Of a stretch of DNA of 34,825 bases, positions 24,078 through 32,184 are shown one piece after another. Position 1 is the first letter of the stretch, and the number at the start of each line of letters is the position of its first letter. Made by a program: the position numbers and the translations under genes. The DNA comes from Deltaproteobacteria bacterium (GTDB taxonomy: Bacteria; Desulfobacterota; Binatia; DP-6), in assembly GCA_005879795.1 (NCBI GenBank), contig VBKJ01000142.1:1-34825 (forward strand), written 5' to 3'. The notes beneath the pieces were generated by a model. The model did no database searches. It was not told the DNA's origin and saw only the letters and a program-made list of their open reading frames with translations.

Positions 24078-25036
24078 GGGACCCGGTCGCCATCACCGGC
24101 GCGGGCGCGGTGACGTCGCGGGACGTCTCGCTCGACGCGCTCCCCGAGGCGGTGCGGGCGCGCGCGGCACGCGCGGAGCGCGTGACCCAGCTCGTGCTCG
24201 CCGCGGCGGGGCGCGCACTCGTGGCGGCCGGTCTCGATGCGACCGACGGAGAGCCCCGGCCGCGGCTCGGCGTCGTGCTCGGCACGGCATTCGGGTGCTT
24301 CCTCACCAACGCCGCCTACGAGCGGCGGCTGCTCGAGGGTGGCCCCGCGGCCGCGAGCCCGCGTCTGTTCGCGGCCACGGTGTCGAACGCCGCCGCCGGC
24401 GAGCTCGCGATCGCGTACCGGCTGGGCGGGCCGTCGGTGACGCTCACGGCCGGCGCGGCGTCGGGCCTCGTGGCCCTCGGGCATGCCGCCGACCTGGTGC
24501 GCGCGGGCCACGCCGACGCGGTCGTGGCGGGCGGGGCCGACGCGCTCGACGACGACCTCCGCCGCTGGCTCGCCGCCGGCGGTCTCGATTGCGGGCGCGC
24601 GCCCGCCGAGGGGGCGGCGCTCGTCGTGCTCGAGCATGCGGAGCGCGCGCGCGGCCGCGCCGTCCTCGGCACCGTCGAGGGAGTCGGCGCCGGCTTCGAG
24701 CCGGACCCGGCGGGGGAGGGGGCCGGCGCCGGGCTCGCGGCCGCGGTCGCGACGGCGCTGGAGGAGGCCGGGCTCCTGCCCTCCGAGGTCCGCGTGGTGG
24801 TCTCGGCGGCGCCGCCGGCGCTCGCGGGGCTGGAGCGGCCGGCGCTCGGCGGCCTCGAGCCGCGGACGATCGTCCGCCCGAAGGATACCCTCGGCGAGAC
24901 CTTCGGCGCGGCCGGCACCCTCGGCCTGCTCGCCGCGCTGGCCGCGGCGCCGCGCGAGGGCGCGCTCCTCGTCCTCGACGTGTGCGCGAGCGGGCACGTG
25001 GCCGCACTGGTGGCGCGCGCGGGGGATGGGGCGTGA
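24074..25036 (+). CDS. Ketosynthase-like protein without catalytic residues (chain-length-factor-like)
   Basis: The 320-residue product keeps the ketosynthase fold (PVAITGAGAV at the N-terminus, GGPSVTLTAGAASGLVALGHA, VVAGGADALDDDL and a C-terminal GAAGTLGLLAAL). The nucleophile position is Ala (A128 in TAGAASG), the HGTGT motif is missing and the GHxxGAAG His is absent. It is about 70 residues shorter than a normal FabF. Such inactive partners, called chain-length factors, pair with an active ketosynthase in type II polyketide and aryl polyene systems and shape the product cavity. The ATG overlaps the upstream ketosynthase stop (ATGA), which supports a stoichiometric pair. The pairing is inference from order and sequence. 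Confidence 0.85.
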   Translation: MRDPVAITGAGAVTSRDVSLDALPEAVRARAARAERVTQLVLAAAGRALVAAGLDATDGEPRPRLGVVLGTAFGCFLTNAAYERRLLEGGPAAASPRLFAATVSNAAAGELAIAYRLGGPSVTLTAGAASGLVALGHAADLVRAGHADAVVAGGADALDDDLRRWLAAGGLDCGRAPAEGAALVVLEHAERARGRAVLGTVEGVGAGFEPDPAGEGAGAGLAAAVATALEEAGLLPSEVRVVVSAAPPALAGLERPALGGLEPRTIVRPKDTLGETFGAAGTLGLLAALAAAPREGALLVLDVCASGHVAALVARAGDGA

Positions 25037-25788
25037 GCTTCGCCGGCCGGTGCGTGCTGGTCACCGGCGGCTCGCGCGGCATCGGGCGCGCCACCGCCGA
25101 GGCGTTCGCGCGCGCAGGCGCGGCGGTCGCCTTCAACTACTCGCGCGCCGAGGACGAGGCCGAGGCGGCGGAGACGCTCGCCGCGCTCCGCGCCACGGGT
25201 GTGGCGGCGCATGCCGCGCGCGCCGACGTGGCCGACGCCGAGGCGGTGGCCCGCCTCTTCGCCGAGTTGCGCGAGGGGTTTGGCGGCGCGCCGGACATCC
25301 TGGTCAACAACGCCGCCGTCACCCACGACGCGCCCCTCATGCTGGTCACCGAGGAAGCCTGGGACCGCGTCATCGAGACGAACTTGAAGGGCGCCTACCT
25401 GTGTGCCCGCGCCGCGCTGCGCGCCATGATCGCCGCCCGCGGCGGGCGCATCGTGAACGTGGTCTCCCCCGCCGCCTTCCTCGGGCATGAGGGGGCGTCG
25501 GGCTACGCCGCCTCGAAGGGCGGGCTGGTCGCGCTCACGAAGTCGCTGGCGCGCGAGGTCGCGCGCTTCGGCATCACGGTGAACGCGGTCTCCCCGGGCC
25601 TCGTCGACACCAGGCTCGTGGCCGGCGGCGCCGCGGCGCGCCGCGACGAGCTCGCGCGGCAGATTCCGCTCGGCCGCCTCGCCCGCCCCGAGGAGGTCGC
25701 GGCCACCATCCTCTTCCTCGCCTCGCCCGCCGCGTCCTACGTCACCGGGACCACGCTTCACGTGGACGGCGGCCTCGCGATGCTCTAA
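25033..25788 (+). CDS. fabG: 3-oxoacyl-ACP reductase (FabG-type SDR)
   Basis: This NADPH-dependent reductase turns the 3-ketoacyl-ACP made by the ketosynthases into 3-hydroxyacyl-ACP. The 251-residue SDR shows the cofactor motif TGGSRGIGRATAEAFARAG, the NNAA motif (ILVNNAAVT) and the catalytic Ser145, Tyr158 and Lys162 in SPAAFLGHEGASGYAASK. The C-terminal GTTLHVDGG end is typical of FabG. The GTG start overlaps the previous stop (GTGA). As part of this operon it is likely the dedicated ketoreductase of the pathway rather than the housekeeping FabG. Confidence 0.92.
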   Translation: MSFAGRCVLVTGGSRGIGRATAEAFARAGAAVAFNYSRAEDEAEAAETLAALRATGVAAHAARADVADAEAVARLFAELREGFGGAPDILVNNAAVTHDAPLMLVTEEAWDRVIETNLKGAYLCARAALRAMIAARGGRIVNVVSPAAFLGHEGASGYAASKGGLVALTKSLAREVARFGITVNAVSPGLVDTRLVAGGAAARRDELARQIPLGRLARPEEVAATILFLASPAASYVTGTTLHVDGGLAML

Positions 25789-25800
25789 ACAGGGGCGGCC

Positions 25801-26061
25801 ATGGATCGTGACAGCCTCCGCCGCGAGGTGAAGGACCTCCTCGCCACCGGGCTCCGGCTCCAGATCGCCCCGGGCGACATCCCCGACGATGCGCCCATTT
25901 TCGGCGAGACGCTCGGCCTCGACTCGATCGACGCGCTCGAGCTGGTGGTGCTGGTCGAGGATCGCTTCCACGTCTCGATCCCCGACGAGGAGGTCGGGCG
26001 GCGCGCCTTCGGCTCGGTGGACGCGCTCGTCGACTTCATCCTCGCCGAGCGGCCGGGCTAG
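25801..26061 (+). CDS. Acyl carrier protein
   Basis: The 86-residue acidic helical protein carries the growing chain on a phosphopantetheine arm attached to Ser42 in GLDSIDALELV. The ETLGLDSIDALELVVLVEDR helix and a C-terminal DFILAERPG end fit the ACP fold. It stands in the middle of the operon, between the ketoreductase and the second ketosynthase, 12 bp after the former, and is most likely the carrier for all enzymes here. No phosphopantetheinyl transferase is encoded nearby, so a general one must activate it. Confidence 0.93.
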   Translation: MDRDSLRREVKDLLATGLRLQIAPGDIPDDAPIFGETLGLDSIDALELVVLVEDRFHVSIPDEEVGRRAFGSVDALVDFILAERPG

Positions 26062-26067
26062 CTGCGC

Positions 26068-27291
26068 GTGCCCCGACGGGTCGTGATCACGGGGGTCGGG
26101 GTGGTGTGCGCGCTCGGGGGCGACGTGCCGGCGCTCGCGGCGGGGCTCGTCGACGGGCGCTGCGCCATCGGCCCCTTGACGCTCTTCCCCTACCGGGGCC
26201 GCTGCCGGAGCGCGGCGCAGGTGCCCGAGGCGGTGCCGGCCGCGGTGGCCGCGCTGCCGCTCGCCACGACGCGCCGCCTCTCGCGGCCGGACCGGTTCGC
26301 GCTCGCCGCCGCGGCCGAGGCCTGCGGCGCGGCCGGCCTCGACGCGGGTCTCCGGCGGAGGGCGGCGCTCGCGGTCGGGGCGACCACGGGCGGCATGTTC
26401 GAGACCGAGGAAGTCTACCGGCGGCGCCGGGCGGGCGAGGAGCGGCGCTTCCGGCTCTCGCGCCTGTTGGGGACGCCGCTCTCGACCACGGCGGCGGCGG
26501 TGAGCCAGGCGCTCGGCTTCTACGGCCCGCAGGTGACGCTCTCGACCGCGTGCTCGTCGAGCGCGCTCGCGGTGGCCCTCGCCGCCGACTCGATCCGACG
26601 GGGCGAGGCGCGGGTCGCGCTCGCGCTCGGGACCGACGGCCTCTGCCGGCTCACCTACGCCGGTTTCGACGCCCTCCAGGCGCTCGACCTGGACCGCTGC
26701 CGGCCCTTCGACCGCCACCGGCGCGGCCTCTCGCTCGGCGAGGGCGCGGCCGCGCTGGTGCTGGAGGACGCGGAGCACGCCCGCGCCCGCGGCGCCCGCG
26801 CCCACGCCGCCCTCCTCGGCCACGGCACCGCAACGGATGCGCACCATCCGACCGCGCCGCATCCCGAGGGCCGGGGCGCGCTCGCCGCCCTGCGGGCGGC
26901 GCTCGCGGCCGCGGGGCTCCCGCCCGAGGCGATCGACTACGTGAACGCGCACGGCACCGGCACGCCGCAGAACGACGCGATGGAGGTGGGCGTGCTGCGC
27001 GCCGTCTTCGGGTCGCGCCTGGCACGCGTTCCCCTGAGCTCGACCAAGTCGCAGGTCGGCCACTGCCTGGGTGCGGCGGGCGCGATCGAGGCGGCGGTCA
27101 CGGTGGTGGCGCTCGACGAGGGGATCGTCCCGCCCACCGTCGGCCTGCGCGAGCCGGACCCGGCGTGGGCCGACCTGGATCTGGTGCGCACGCCCGGCCG
27201 GCGCGTGCCGCTCGGCGCCGCGCTCACCTCGTCCTACGGCTTCGGCGGCCACAACGTGACCCTCGTCCTCGGGCGGGCGGAGGGGCGATGA
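26068..27291 (+). CDS. Beta-ketoacyl-ACP synthase (FabF-like), second ketosynthase
   Basis: The 407-residue product is a complete ketosynthase with C162 in LSTACSSSALAVA, H295 in VNAHGTGTPQND and K327/H332 in SSTKSQVGHCLGAAGA. GSSGF-type loop residues appear as SSYGFGGHNVTLVLG. Compared with the first ketosynthase it has a classical TACSSS nucleophile loop, so the two are distinct and probably differ in chain length or starter. The GTG start follows the ACP stop by 6 bp, and the 3' end overlaps the second ketosynthase-like gene (ATGA). Confidence 0.92.
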   Translation: MPRRVVITGVGVVCALGGDVPALAAGLVDGRCAIGPLTLFPYRGRCRSAAQVPEAVPAAVAALPLATTRRLSRPDRFALAAAAEACGAAGLDAGLRRRAALAVGATTGGMFETEEVYRRRRAGEERRFRLSRLLGTPLSTTAAAVSQALGFYGPQVTLSTACSSSALAVALAADSIRRGEARVALALGTDGLCRLTYAGFDALQALDLDRCRPFDRHRRGLSLGEGAAALVLEDAEHARARGARAHAALLGHGTATDAHHPTAPHPEGRGALAALRAALAAAGLPPEAIDYVNAHGTGTPQNDAMEVGVLRAVFGSRLARVPLSSTKSQVGHCLGAAGAIEAAVTVVALDEGIVPPTVGLREPDPAWADLDLVRTPGRRVPLGAALTSSYGFGGHNVTLVLGRAEGR

Positions 27292-28451
27292 CGGACGTCG
27301 CGGTGACCGGCATCGGGGTGGTGAGCCCGTTCGGGCACGGGGTCGAGCCCTTCTGGCGCGGCCTCGTGGCGGGCACGTGCGGCCTCCGCCCGATCCGCCG
27401 CTTCGAGGTGCCGCGCGGCGTGGCGCTCGGTGGCGAGGTGCCGCCGCTCGAGCCGCGGGAGCTGGTGACGACCGCGATCGGCCGGCGCATCGACTGGGTG
27501 TCGCTCATGCTGCTGGCGGCCTGCCGCCTGGCGCTCGCCGACGCCGGCCTCGCGGCGCTCGAGCCGGCGCGCACCGGGCTCGGCCTCGGCTCGGCGTGGG
27601 GCAACCTGCAGGAGACGGGAGCCTTCCTCGACCGGCTCTTCACGCGGGGGGGCGGCAACCCGCTCCTCTTCCCGAACCTGGTCTTCAACGCGCCGCTCAG
27701 CTACGCCTCGATCGAGCTCGGCATCACCGGGCCGACCGCGATGCTCTCCGCCGCGGAGGCCTCGGGCGAGGCGGCGATCGCGTGGGGCGCCGAGCAGGTG
27801 GCCGAGGGCGGGGTGGACGTCTGCCTCGCCGGCGGTGCCGACGAGCTCGGCGCAGTGCTCCACCAGGTGCTGCGCGAGGGGCGGGTGGTCGCGTGCGGCG
27901 TGCCGCGTCCGCTCGACCCGGCGGCCGACGGCGCGTGCCCCGGCGAGGGCGCCGCGGTGCTCGTCCTCGAGCCGCTCGCGCGCGCCCGCGCGCGCGGCGC
28001 ACGCATCCGCGCCCGGCTGGTCGCTCCGCCCGGCTTCGCAGTACCTGCGCCGGTGCACGGCTGGGCGCGCGACCCGGTGCCGCTGGCCGAGGGGCTCGCA
28101 CGCACGGTGAGCGATGCCGACGTCGTATTCGCCGCCGCGAGCGGCCGTCCCGAGCTGGACGCGCTCGAGGCGGCGGCGCTCGCGCGCGCGCTCGGCGGGC
28201 GGCGCGTGACGGTCACCGCCGTGCGCGGCGCCCTCGGCGACTTCGGCGCCGCGGGGGCGCTCGCGGCGGCCGCCGCCGCGCTCGCCGTCTCGACCGGCCT
28301 CGTGCCGCCCACCTGCGGGCTCGTGCTCTCGGCACGCGCGGGCCTCGACGTGGTGACGGGCGCGGCGCGGCCGCGCGCCGTGCGGGTCGCGGCTGTGGAC
28401 GGTCTCGCCCGCGGCGGGCTCTGCCGGCCGCTTCGTCTGGAGGCCGTGTGA
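27288..28451 (+). CDS. Second catalytically dead ketosynthase-like protein (chain-length-factor-like)
   Basis: The 387-residue product has a ketosynthase fold starting VAVTGIGVVSPFGHGVEPFW, but the nucleophile position holds Glu (E157 in LSAAEASGEAA), the HGTGT motif is replaced by AASGRPELD, and the Lys/His of GHxxGAAG are replaced in VRGALGDFGAAGAL. In classical chain-length factors the Cys is often Gln; Glu here is a related change. It follows the second active ketosynthase with an ATGA overlap, mirroring the first active/inactive pair. The overlap with the dehydratase gene downstream is again four bases. Confidence 0.88.
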   Translation: MTDVAVTGIGVVSPFGHGVEPFWRGLVAGTCGLRPIRRFEVPRGVALGGEVPPLEPRELVTTAIGRRIDWVSLMLLAACRLALADAGLAALEPARTGLGLGSAWGNLQETGAFLDRLFTRGGGNPLLFPNLVFNAPLSYASIELGITGPTAMLSAAEASGEAAIAWGAEQVAEGGVDVCLAGGADELGAVLHQVLREGRVVACGVPRPLDPAADGACPGEGAAVLVLEPLARARARGARIRARLVAPPGFAVPAPVHGWARDPVPLAEGLARTVSDADVVFAAASGRPELDALEAAALARALGGRRVTVTAVRGALGDFGAAGALAAAAAALAVSTGLVPPTCGLVLSARAGLDVVTGAARPRAVRVAAVDGLARGGLCRPLRLEAV

Positions 28452-28852
28452 AAGCGTCCTTCGATCCCGTCCCGCGCCTGCCCCACGGGACGCCCTTCCT
28501 GCTCCTCGACCGCGTGCTCGAGATCGGCGAGCGGACGGGAGCGTTCTCGAAGCTGGTGAGCGCGGCGGACCCGTGCGTCGGACGTGACGGGCGGCTGCCC
28601 GCCGCCTTCGTGATCGAGGCGCTCGCGCAGGGCGGGGGCGCGCTCCTGGCTGCGCAGCGCGCGCCGGCCGCCGGCTACCTCGCCGCGGTGGACGACTTCC
28701 GCATGCTGGGCGAGGTGCGTGTCGGCGACGAGCTGCGCGTCGAGGTGGAGATCCTGCGCAACTTCGGCGGCGCGATCCTGCTGCGCGGCCGTGTGCTGGT
28801 CGACGGCGAGCTGTGCGCCGAGGGCCGCATCACGCTGAAGCCGCCGCGCTGA
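28448..28852 (+). CDS. FabZ/FabA-like hotdog-fold 3-hydroxyacyl-ACP dehydratase
   Basis: The 134-residue hotdog protein should remove water from 3-hydroxyacyl-ACP to leave a trans double bond. The active-site pair is visible as His13 in RLPHGTPFLLLDRV and Glu57 in AAFVIEALAQGGG; the latter helix is the family signature. The rest (VDDFRMLGEVRVGDELRVEV) forms the expected sheet. It resembles the ApeP/ApeI-type dehydratases of aryl polyene clusters. No enoyl reductase is in the operon, so double bonds would be kept. The GTG start is fused to the preceding stop. Confidence 0.89.
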   Translation: MKASFDPVPRLPHGTPFLLLDRVLEIGERTGAFSKLVSAADPCVGRDGRLPAAFVIEALAQGGGALLAAQRAPAAGYLAAVDDFRMLGEVRVGDELRVEVEILRNFGGAILLRGRVLVDGELCAEGRITLKPPR

Positions 28853-28913
28853 GCGTTCACAGACGCGGCCGCCCCTTGCCCGCGCGCGGCCGCTCCGCTA
28901 AAGCCGGCGCGCC

Positions 28914-29873
28914 ATGGACTGGAAGACGCTCCGCGCCACGCTGCGCTTCGACGGCGCGGCGTGGCGCCGCTTCGCGGAGCTCGGCTGCGTCTACGGCCCG
29001 GAGTGGTGGAAGCGCGGCTCCCCGCCGGTGATCGCGGCCATCATCTTCGCGATCGCGCGGGCCCAGCGAGCGGCGGTGCTCGCCAACCAGCGCCAGATCC
29101 GTGGGTCGGTCCGCGGGCCGAGTGGCTGGCTGCGCGAGCGCTGGCATGCCTACCGCGTGTTCGCGGAGTTCGCGCGCTCGGTCACCGAGGCCATGGAACA
29201 GTGGGGCCCGCGCCCGCGCCCGCTCGAGCTCCACGTCGTCGGCGCGGAGATCTTCGACGGCGCGCTCGCCGAGCACCGCGGCCTCGTCGTGCTGACCGGC
29301 CACTTCGGCTCCTGGGAGGTGGCGGCGCGGCACCTCTCCGGGCTCGGACGTCCGGTCAGCATGGTGGTCGCCCGCGAGCCCAACCCGACCGTGCGCGACT
29401 TCATGCACGCGATCCGCTCGCGGCACGGCTTCCGGGTGATCTACTCCGACCGCTCCGTCTTCACCGGGCTCCCCATCCTGCAAGCGCTCCGCCGCGACGA
29501 GATCGTCGGCATGCAGATCGAGCCGTGGGGCCCGATGCCCGGGAGCCACGAGGTCGAGTTCTGCGGCTGCCCGGCGCGCTTCCAGCTGGGGCCGTTCGCG
29601 GTGGCGCGGGTGGCGGGGGCGCCCATCGTGCCCGTGTTCGCCGTCCGCACCGGCATCCGGCGCTACGAGATCCGTGTCGTCGGGCGCTTCGACCCGAAGA
29701 CGCCGGCCGAGAGCGTGGCGGCGCTCGGCGCCACGGTGGGCGCGTACGAACGGCTTGTGCGCGAGGTGCCCGCGCAGTGGCTCATGTTCGAGGACGTGTG
29801 GGGCACGCCGGCGGCGGGCGCGTGCGCCGCCGACGAGGTGGTACCGCGAGCGGCGGGGCTGCGGCGGAGGTAG
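28914..29873 (+). CDS. LpxL/HtrB-family lysophospholipid or lipid A acyltransferase
   Basis: The 319-residue product belongs to the lipid A biosynthesis acyltransferase family. It shows the catalytic HX4E motif (His130 and Glu135 in LTGHFGSWEVAARHL), the VVAREPNPTVRDFMHAIR region and FAVARVAGAPIVPVFAVRTG. There is a hydrophobic segment near residues 39-56 that would associate it with the inner membrane. Being the last gene of the operon, 61 bp after the dehydratase, it probably moves the acyl chain from the carrier protein to a membrane lipid, as such enzymes do in aryl polyene clusters. The 3' end is Ala/Arg-rich and variable. Confidence 0.88.
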   Translation: MDWKTLRATLRFDGAAWRRFAELGCVYGPEWWKRGSPPVIAAIIFAIARAQRAAVLANQRQIRGSVRGPSGWLRERWHAYRVFAEFARSVTEAMEQWGPRPRPLELHVVGAEIFDGALAEHRGLVVLTGHFGSWEVAARHLSGLGRPVSMVVAREPNPTVRDFMHAIRSRHGFRVIYSDRSVFTGLPILQALRRDEIVGMQIEPWGPMPGSHEVEFCGCPARFQLGPFAVARVAGAPIVPVFAVRTGIRRYEIRVVGRFDPKTPAESVAALGATVGAYERLVREVPAQWLMFEDVWGTPAAGACAADEVVPRAAGLRRR

Positions 29874-29952
29874 CGGCGGCTCGCGCGGAGTATTCCGGTC
29901 GAAGAGGTGGATGTGTCTGGCAGGGGGCGATTCGCGCCGCTATGCTGCGCCC

Positions 29953-30363
29953 ATGGGGCTCACCACCATGCGGCTGCGGGTCGGGAACGTGGCCAACCCC
30001 GAGATCACCGAGGAGCTCGACTTCCTCGTGGATTCGGGCGCCATCTACTCGGTGGTTCCCGCGGAAGTCCTCGGCCGGCTCGGCGTTCGGCCCCTGGCGG
30101 AGCAGGAGTTCCGCCTGGCCAACGGGACGCGGATCGTCCGCAAGAAGGGGGTGGCCTTCTTTCGCTACGGGGACCGGGTAGGCGGCGCCGACGTCGTCTT
30201 CGGGGAGCCTGAGGATGCGCTGCTCCTCGGTGCCTTCACGCTCGAGTCGCTCGGGCTGTGCCTGGATCCCCTCCGGCGCGAGCTGCTCCCGGTGCCGATG
30301 ATCCTGGGTGTAATGACCCTGGGCGCCTGGAGCTCCGAGAGGCGGATTGCCTGTAGCGCGTAG
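29953..30363 (+). CDS. Retropepsin-like aspartic protease
   Basis: The 136-residue protein shows the single-domain retroviral-type aspartyl protease pattern: LDFLVDSGAIYSVVPAEVL with the catalytic DSG triad, the substrate-strand region EFRLANGTRIVRKKGVAFF and the second motif DALLLGAFTLESLGLCLDP. One domain supplies a single Asp, so it would act as a homodimer. Such small proteases are common in bacteria and their substrates are mostly unknown. The C-terminus (GVMTLGAWSSERRIACSA) looks like an extension beyond the usual end. Start ATG 29953 gives MGLTTMRLRV; ATG 29968 is possible. It is convergent with the radical SAM gene. Confidence 0.77.
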   Translation: MGLTTMRLRVGNVANPEITEELDFLVDSGAIYSVVPAEVLGRLGVRPLAEQEFRLANGTRIVRKKGVAFFRYGDRVGGADVVFGEPEDALLLGAFTLESLGLCLDPLRRELLPVPMILGVMTLGAWSSERRIACSA

Positions 30364-30446
30364 GCGCGCGCGGGGTATCGCCGGTCGCTGGTCGTTCTCT
30401 GTCGCCGACCACTCGGGGGTAAATCGCAGGGCTCCGCCGTCGCGCC

Positions 30447-31808
30447 CTACGAGATCGTCCCCCAGGCCTCCGGGTTCCGCCGCAGGTAACCGTTCACTTT
30501 GGCGTTCGCGACCACCATCGCGAGCGTCTCGAGCAGGTTCCGCCGCGGCGGGGGCACGAAGCGCCGCAGCATGCTGCGCACCGAGTAGAAGCCCGAGTAG
30601 ACGTACCGGAAGCCGTCGAGCATCTGCCCGGCCGTCATGTGAAGCGGGCGCACGACCGCGCTGCCGTAGTCGTAGTGGCCCCAGTCGCCGTCGAGGAGGC
30701 GGCCCGCGGCGAGCATGTCGGCGTGGAACTTGGTGCCGGGGTACGGGGCGGGCGTGAAGAGCTTCAGGAAGCCGATCTTGTTCTCCTCGAGCCAGCGTAG
30801 CGTCGCCGCGAAGGACTCCGGCGTGTCGCCGTCGAGCCCCACCATGACGAGCGCGATCACCTGGATGCCCCGCGCGCGGAGCTTCGCGATGTCCTCCGTG
30901 AAGCGGCGCGGGCGGTTGAAGGTCTTGGCGACCGCGGCGAGGCTCTCCTCGGAGAGACTCTCGAAGCCAATCGAGAGGACGCGGGCGCCCGAGCGCGCCA
31001 CCAGGTCGAGCAGCTCCGGGTCGCGCGCCACGTTGATCGTCGCCTGGCTCACCCACTGGACCTTGAAGGCGATGAGGCGCCGGAAGAGCTCCTTGGCCTC
31101 CTCGGGGCGGGCGATCGGGTTGTCGTCGAGGAAGAGCAGGCGGCGCGCGCCGAGGGCGCGCAGCTGCCGCACGTCCTCGATCACGTCGTCGACCGGGCGG
31201 GTGCGGAAGCTCCGGCTGTAGTAGGTCTGGACGGCGCAGTACTCGCACGGGTGCGGGCAACCGCGCGAGAAGAAGATCGGCCAGAAGAAGTACATGCGGT
31301 AGAGCCAGCTGGCGCGGAAGGCGTCGACCTTGAGCAGCGGCAGGCTCCACCAGTCGATGCCGGGGAGGTTCGTCAGGTCGTGCCAGCGCTCGGCGCGATA
31401 GATGCCGCGCGACCGCCCGGCCGCGAGGTCGGCGAGCACGTCCCGCCACACGTACTCCGCCTCGCCCGCAACCACGGCGTCGGCGTGCCGGAGCGACTCC
31501 TCGGGGACGAGCGACACCCACGTCCCGCCGAGGACGACCTTCTTGCCGCGCGCGCGGAAGTGATCCGCGAGATCGAAGGCGCGGCGGATCTGTGGGCCCA
31601 TGGCGGTCAACCCGACCACGTCCGCCTCGCGCTCGACACGCGCGAGGTCGAGGTCGGTCATCAGCTCGTCGGTGAACGAGACCTCGTGCGGCGGCGGCGT
31701 GAGGGCCTTCAGGTAGGGCAGGGTGATGCCGCTCGTCCAGTAGCGCGTCGTCTTGTGGAGGGATCCGTCGCGCCGGTAGTGCGTCGGCGAGATCAGGTGG
31801 ATGCGCAT
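30447..31808 (-). CDS. B12-binding-type radical SAM protein
   Basis: The 453-residue protein has an N-terminal cobalamin-binding-like Rossmann domain (VVGLTAMGPQIRRAFDLADH, then KVVLGGTWVSLVPEE) and a radical SAM domain with the iron-sulfur motif CX3CX2C (Cys184, 188, 191 in FFSRGCPHPCEYCA). The GFESLSEESL and LVMVGLDGDTPESF segments belong to the core. The layout matches BchE/HpnP/HpnJ-type enzymes that methylate or rearrange lipids, tetrapyrroles and natural products; no canonical DxHxxG His was seen in the B12 domain, so cobalamin use is not certain. The ATG at 31806-31808 starts MRIHLISPT. A short peptide gene lies 190 bp upstream on the same strand. Confidence 0.92.
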   Translation of the reverse strand: MRIHLISPTHYRRDGSLHKTTRYWTSGITLPYLKALTPPPHEVSFTDELMTDLDLARVEREADVVGLTAMGPQIRRAFDLADHFRARGKKVVLGGTWVSLVPEESLRHADAVVAGEAEYVWRDVLADLAAGRSRGIYRAERWHDLTNLPGIDWWSLPLLKVDAFRASWLYRMYFFWPIFFSRGCPHPCEYCAVQTYYSRSFRTRPVDDVIEDVRQLRALGARRLLFLDDNPIARPEEAKELFRRLIAFKVQWVSQATINVARDPELLDLVARSGARVLSIGFESLSEESLAAVAKTFNRPRRFTEDIAKLRARGIQVIALVMVGLDGDTPESFAATLRWLEENKIGFLKLFTPAPYPGTKFHADMLAAGRLLDGDWGHYDYGSAVVRPLHMTAGQMLDGFRYVYSGFYSVRSMLRRFVPPPRRNLLETLAMVVANAKVNGYLRRNPEAWGTIS

Positions 31809-31998
31809 CGCGGCGCGCGGATGATGGCGGCGGGGCCGGGGGGTGTCAAACGCGGGCGACGGCGAAGGTGCCGGGCGGTCGCGTTTCCAAGGCCGCTGCC
31901 ACTCTGGACCCGGAGCCGGGAGCCGACGGCCGGTGGTGCACCTGCGCACCAAACCGAGCGTCGTGAGGGGCCGGGCCGACTCGGGCCCGCGGCGCGGG

Positions 31999-32166
31999 TC
32001 AATCCGTCAGCGTGGCTGTGGCCCGGCTCCGTTCGGCGGCGGGTTGTCGTCGTCCGCCGCCGCTCGGCTGCGGAGTGGCTCCGGCGGGCACCGGGTTGCC
32101 GATCGCTGATGGTGCAACGCGCTCCTCGAGGTCCTCGATCTCCAACTGCAACTCTCTCTCCTTCAT
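31999..32166 (-). CDS. Short peptide with LEERVAP motif upstream of the radical SAM gene
   Basis: The 55-residue peptide begins MKERELQLEIEDLEERVAPS and continues with a Pro/Gly/Ala-rich tail (AIGNPVPAGATPQPSGGG, then Arg-rich). The LEERVAP stretch resembles N-terminal LEExxxP motifs of many short or secreted proteins in planctomycetes and other environmental bacteria. An upstream in-frame ATG at 32184 would add MPRKQT. GGAAG about seven bases before ATG 32166 may be the ribosome binding site. It is the only gene-like feature upstream of the radical SAM gene. It might be an unmodified small protein, or a precursor acted on by that enzyme; the latter is speculation. Confidence 0.42.
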   Translation of the reverse strand: MKERELQLEIEDLEERVAPSAIGNPVPAGATPQPSGGGRRQPAAERSRATATLTD

Positions 32167-32184
32167 CGTTTGCTTCCGGGGCAT

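Noticed and set aside
24316-27252. A 978-codon open frame on the minus strand across the ketosynthase operon
   Set aside because: The plus-strand genes carry intact catalytic motifs; the antisense translation is low-complexity Arg/Ala/Gly.
22911-29873. Firm assignment as an aryl polyene cluster
   Set aside because: Starter-unit, ligase, thioesterase and exporter genes are not visible, so only likeness is claimed.
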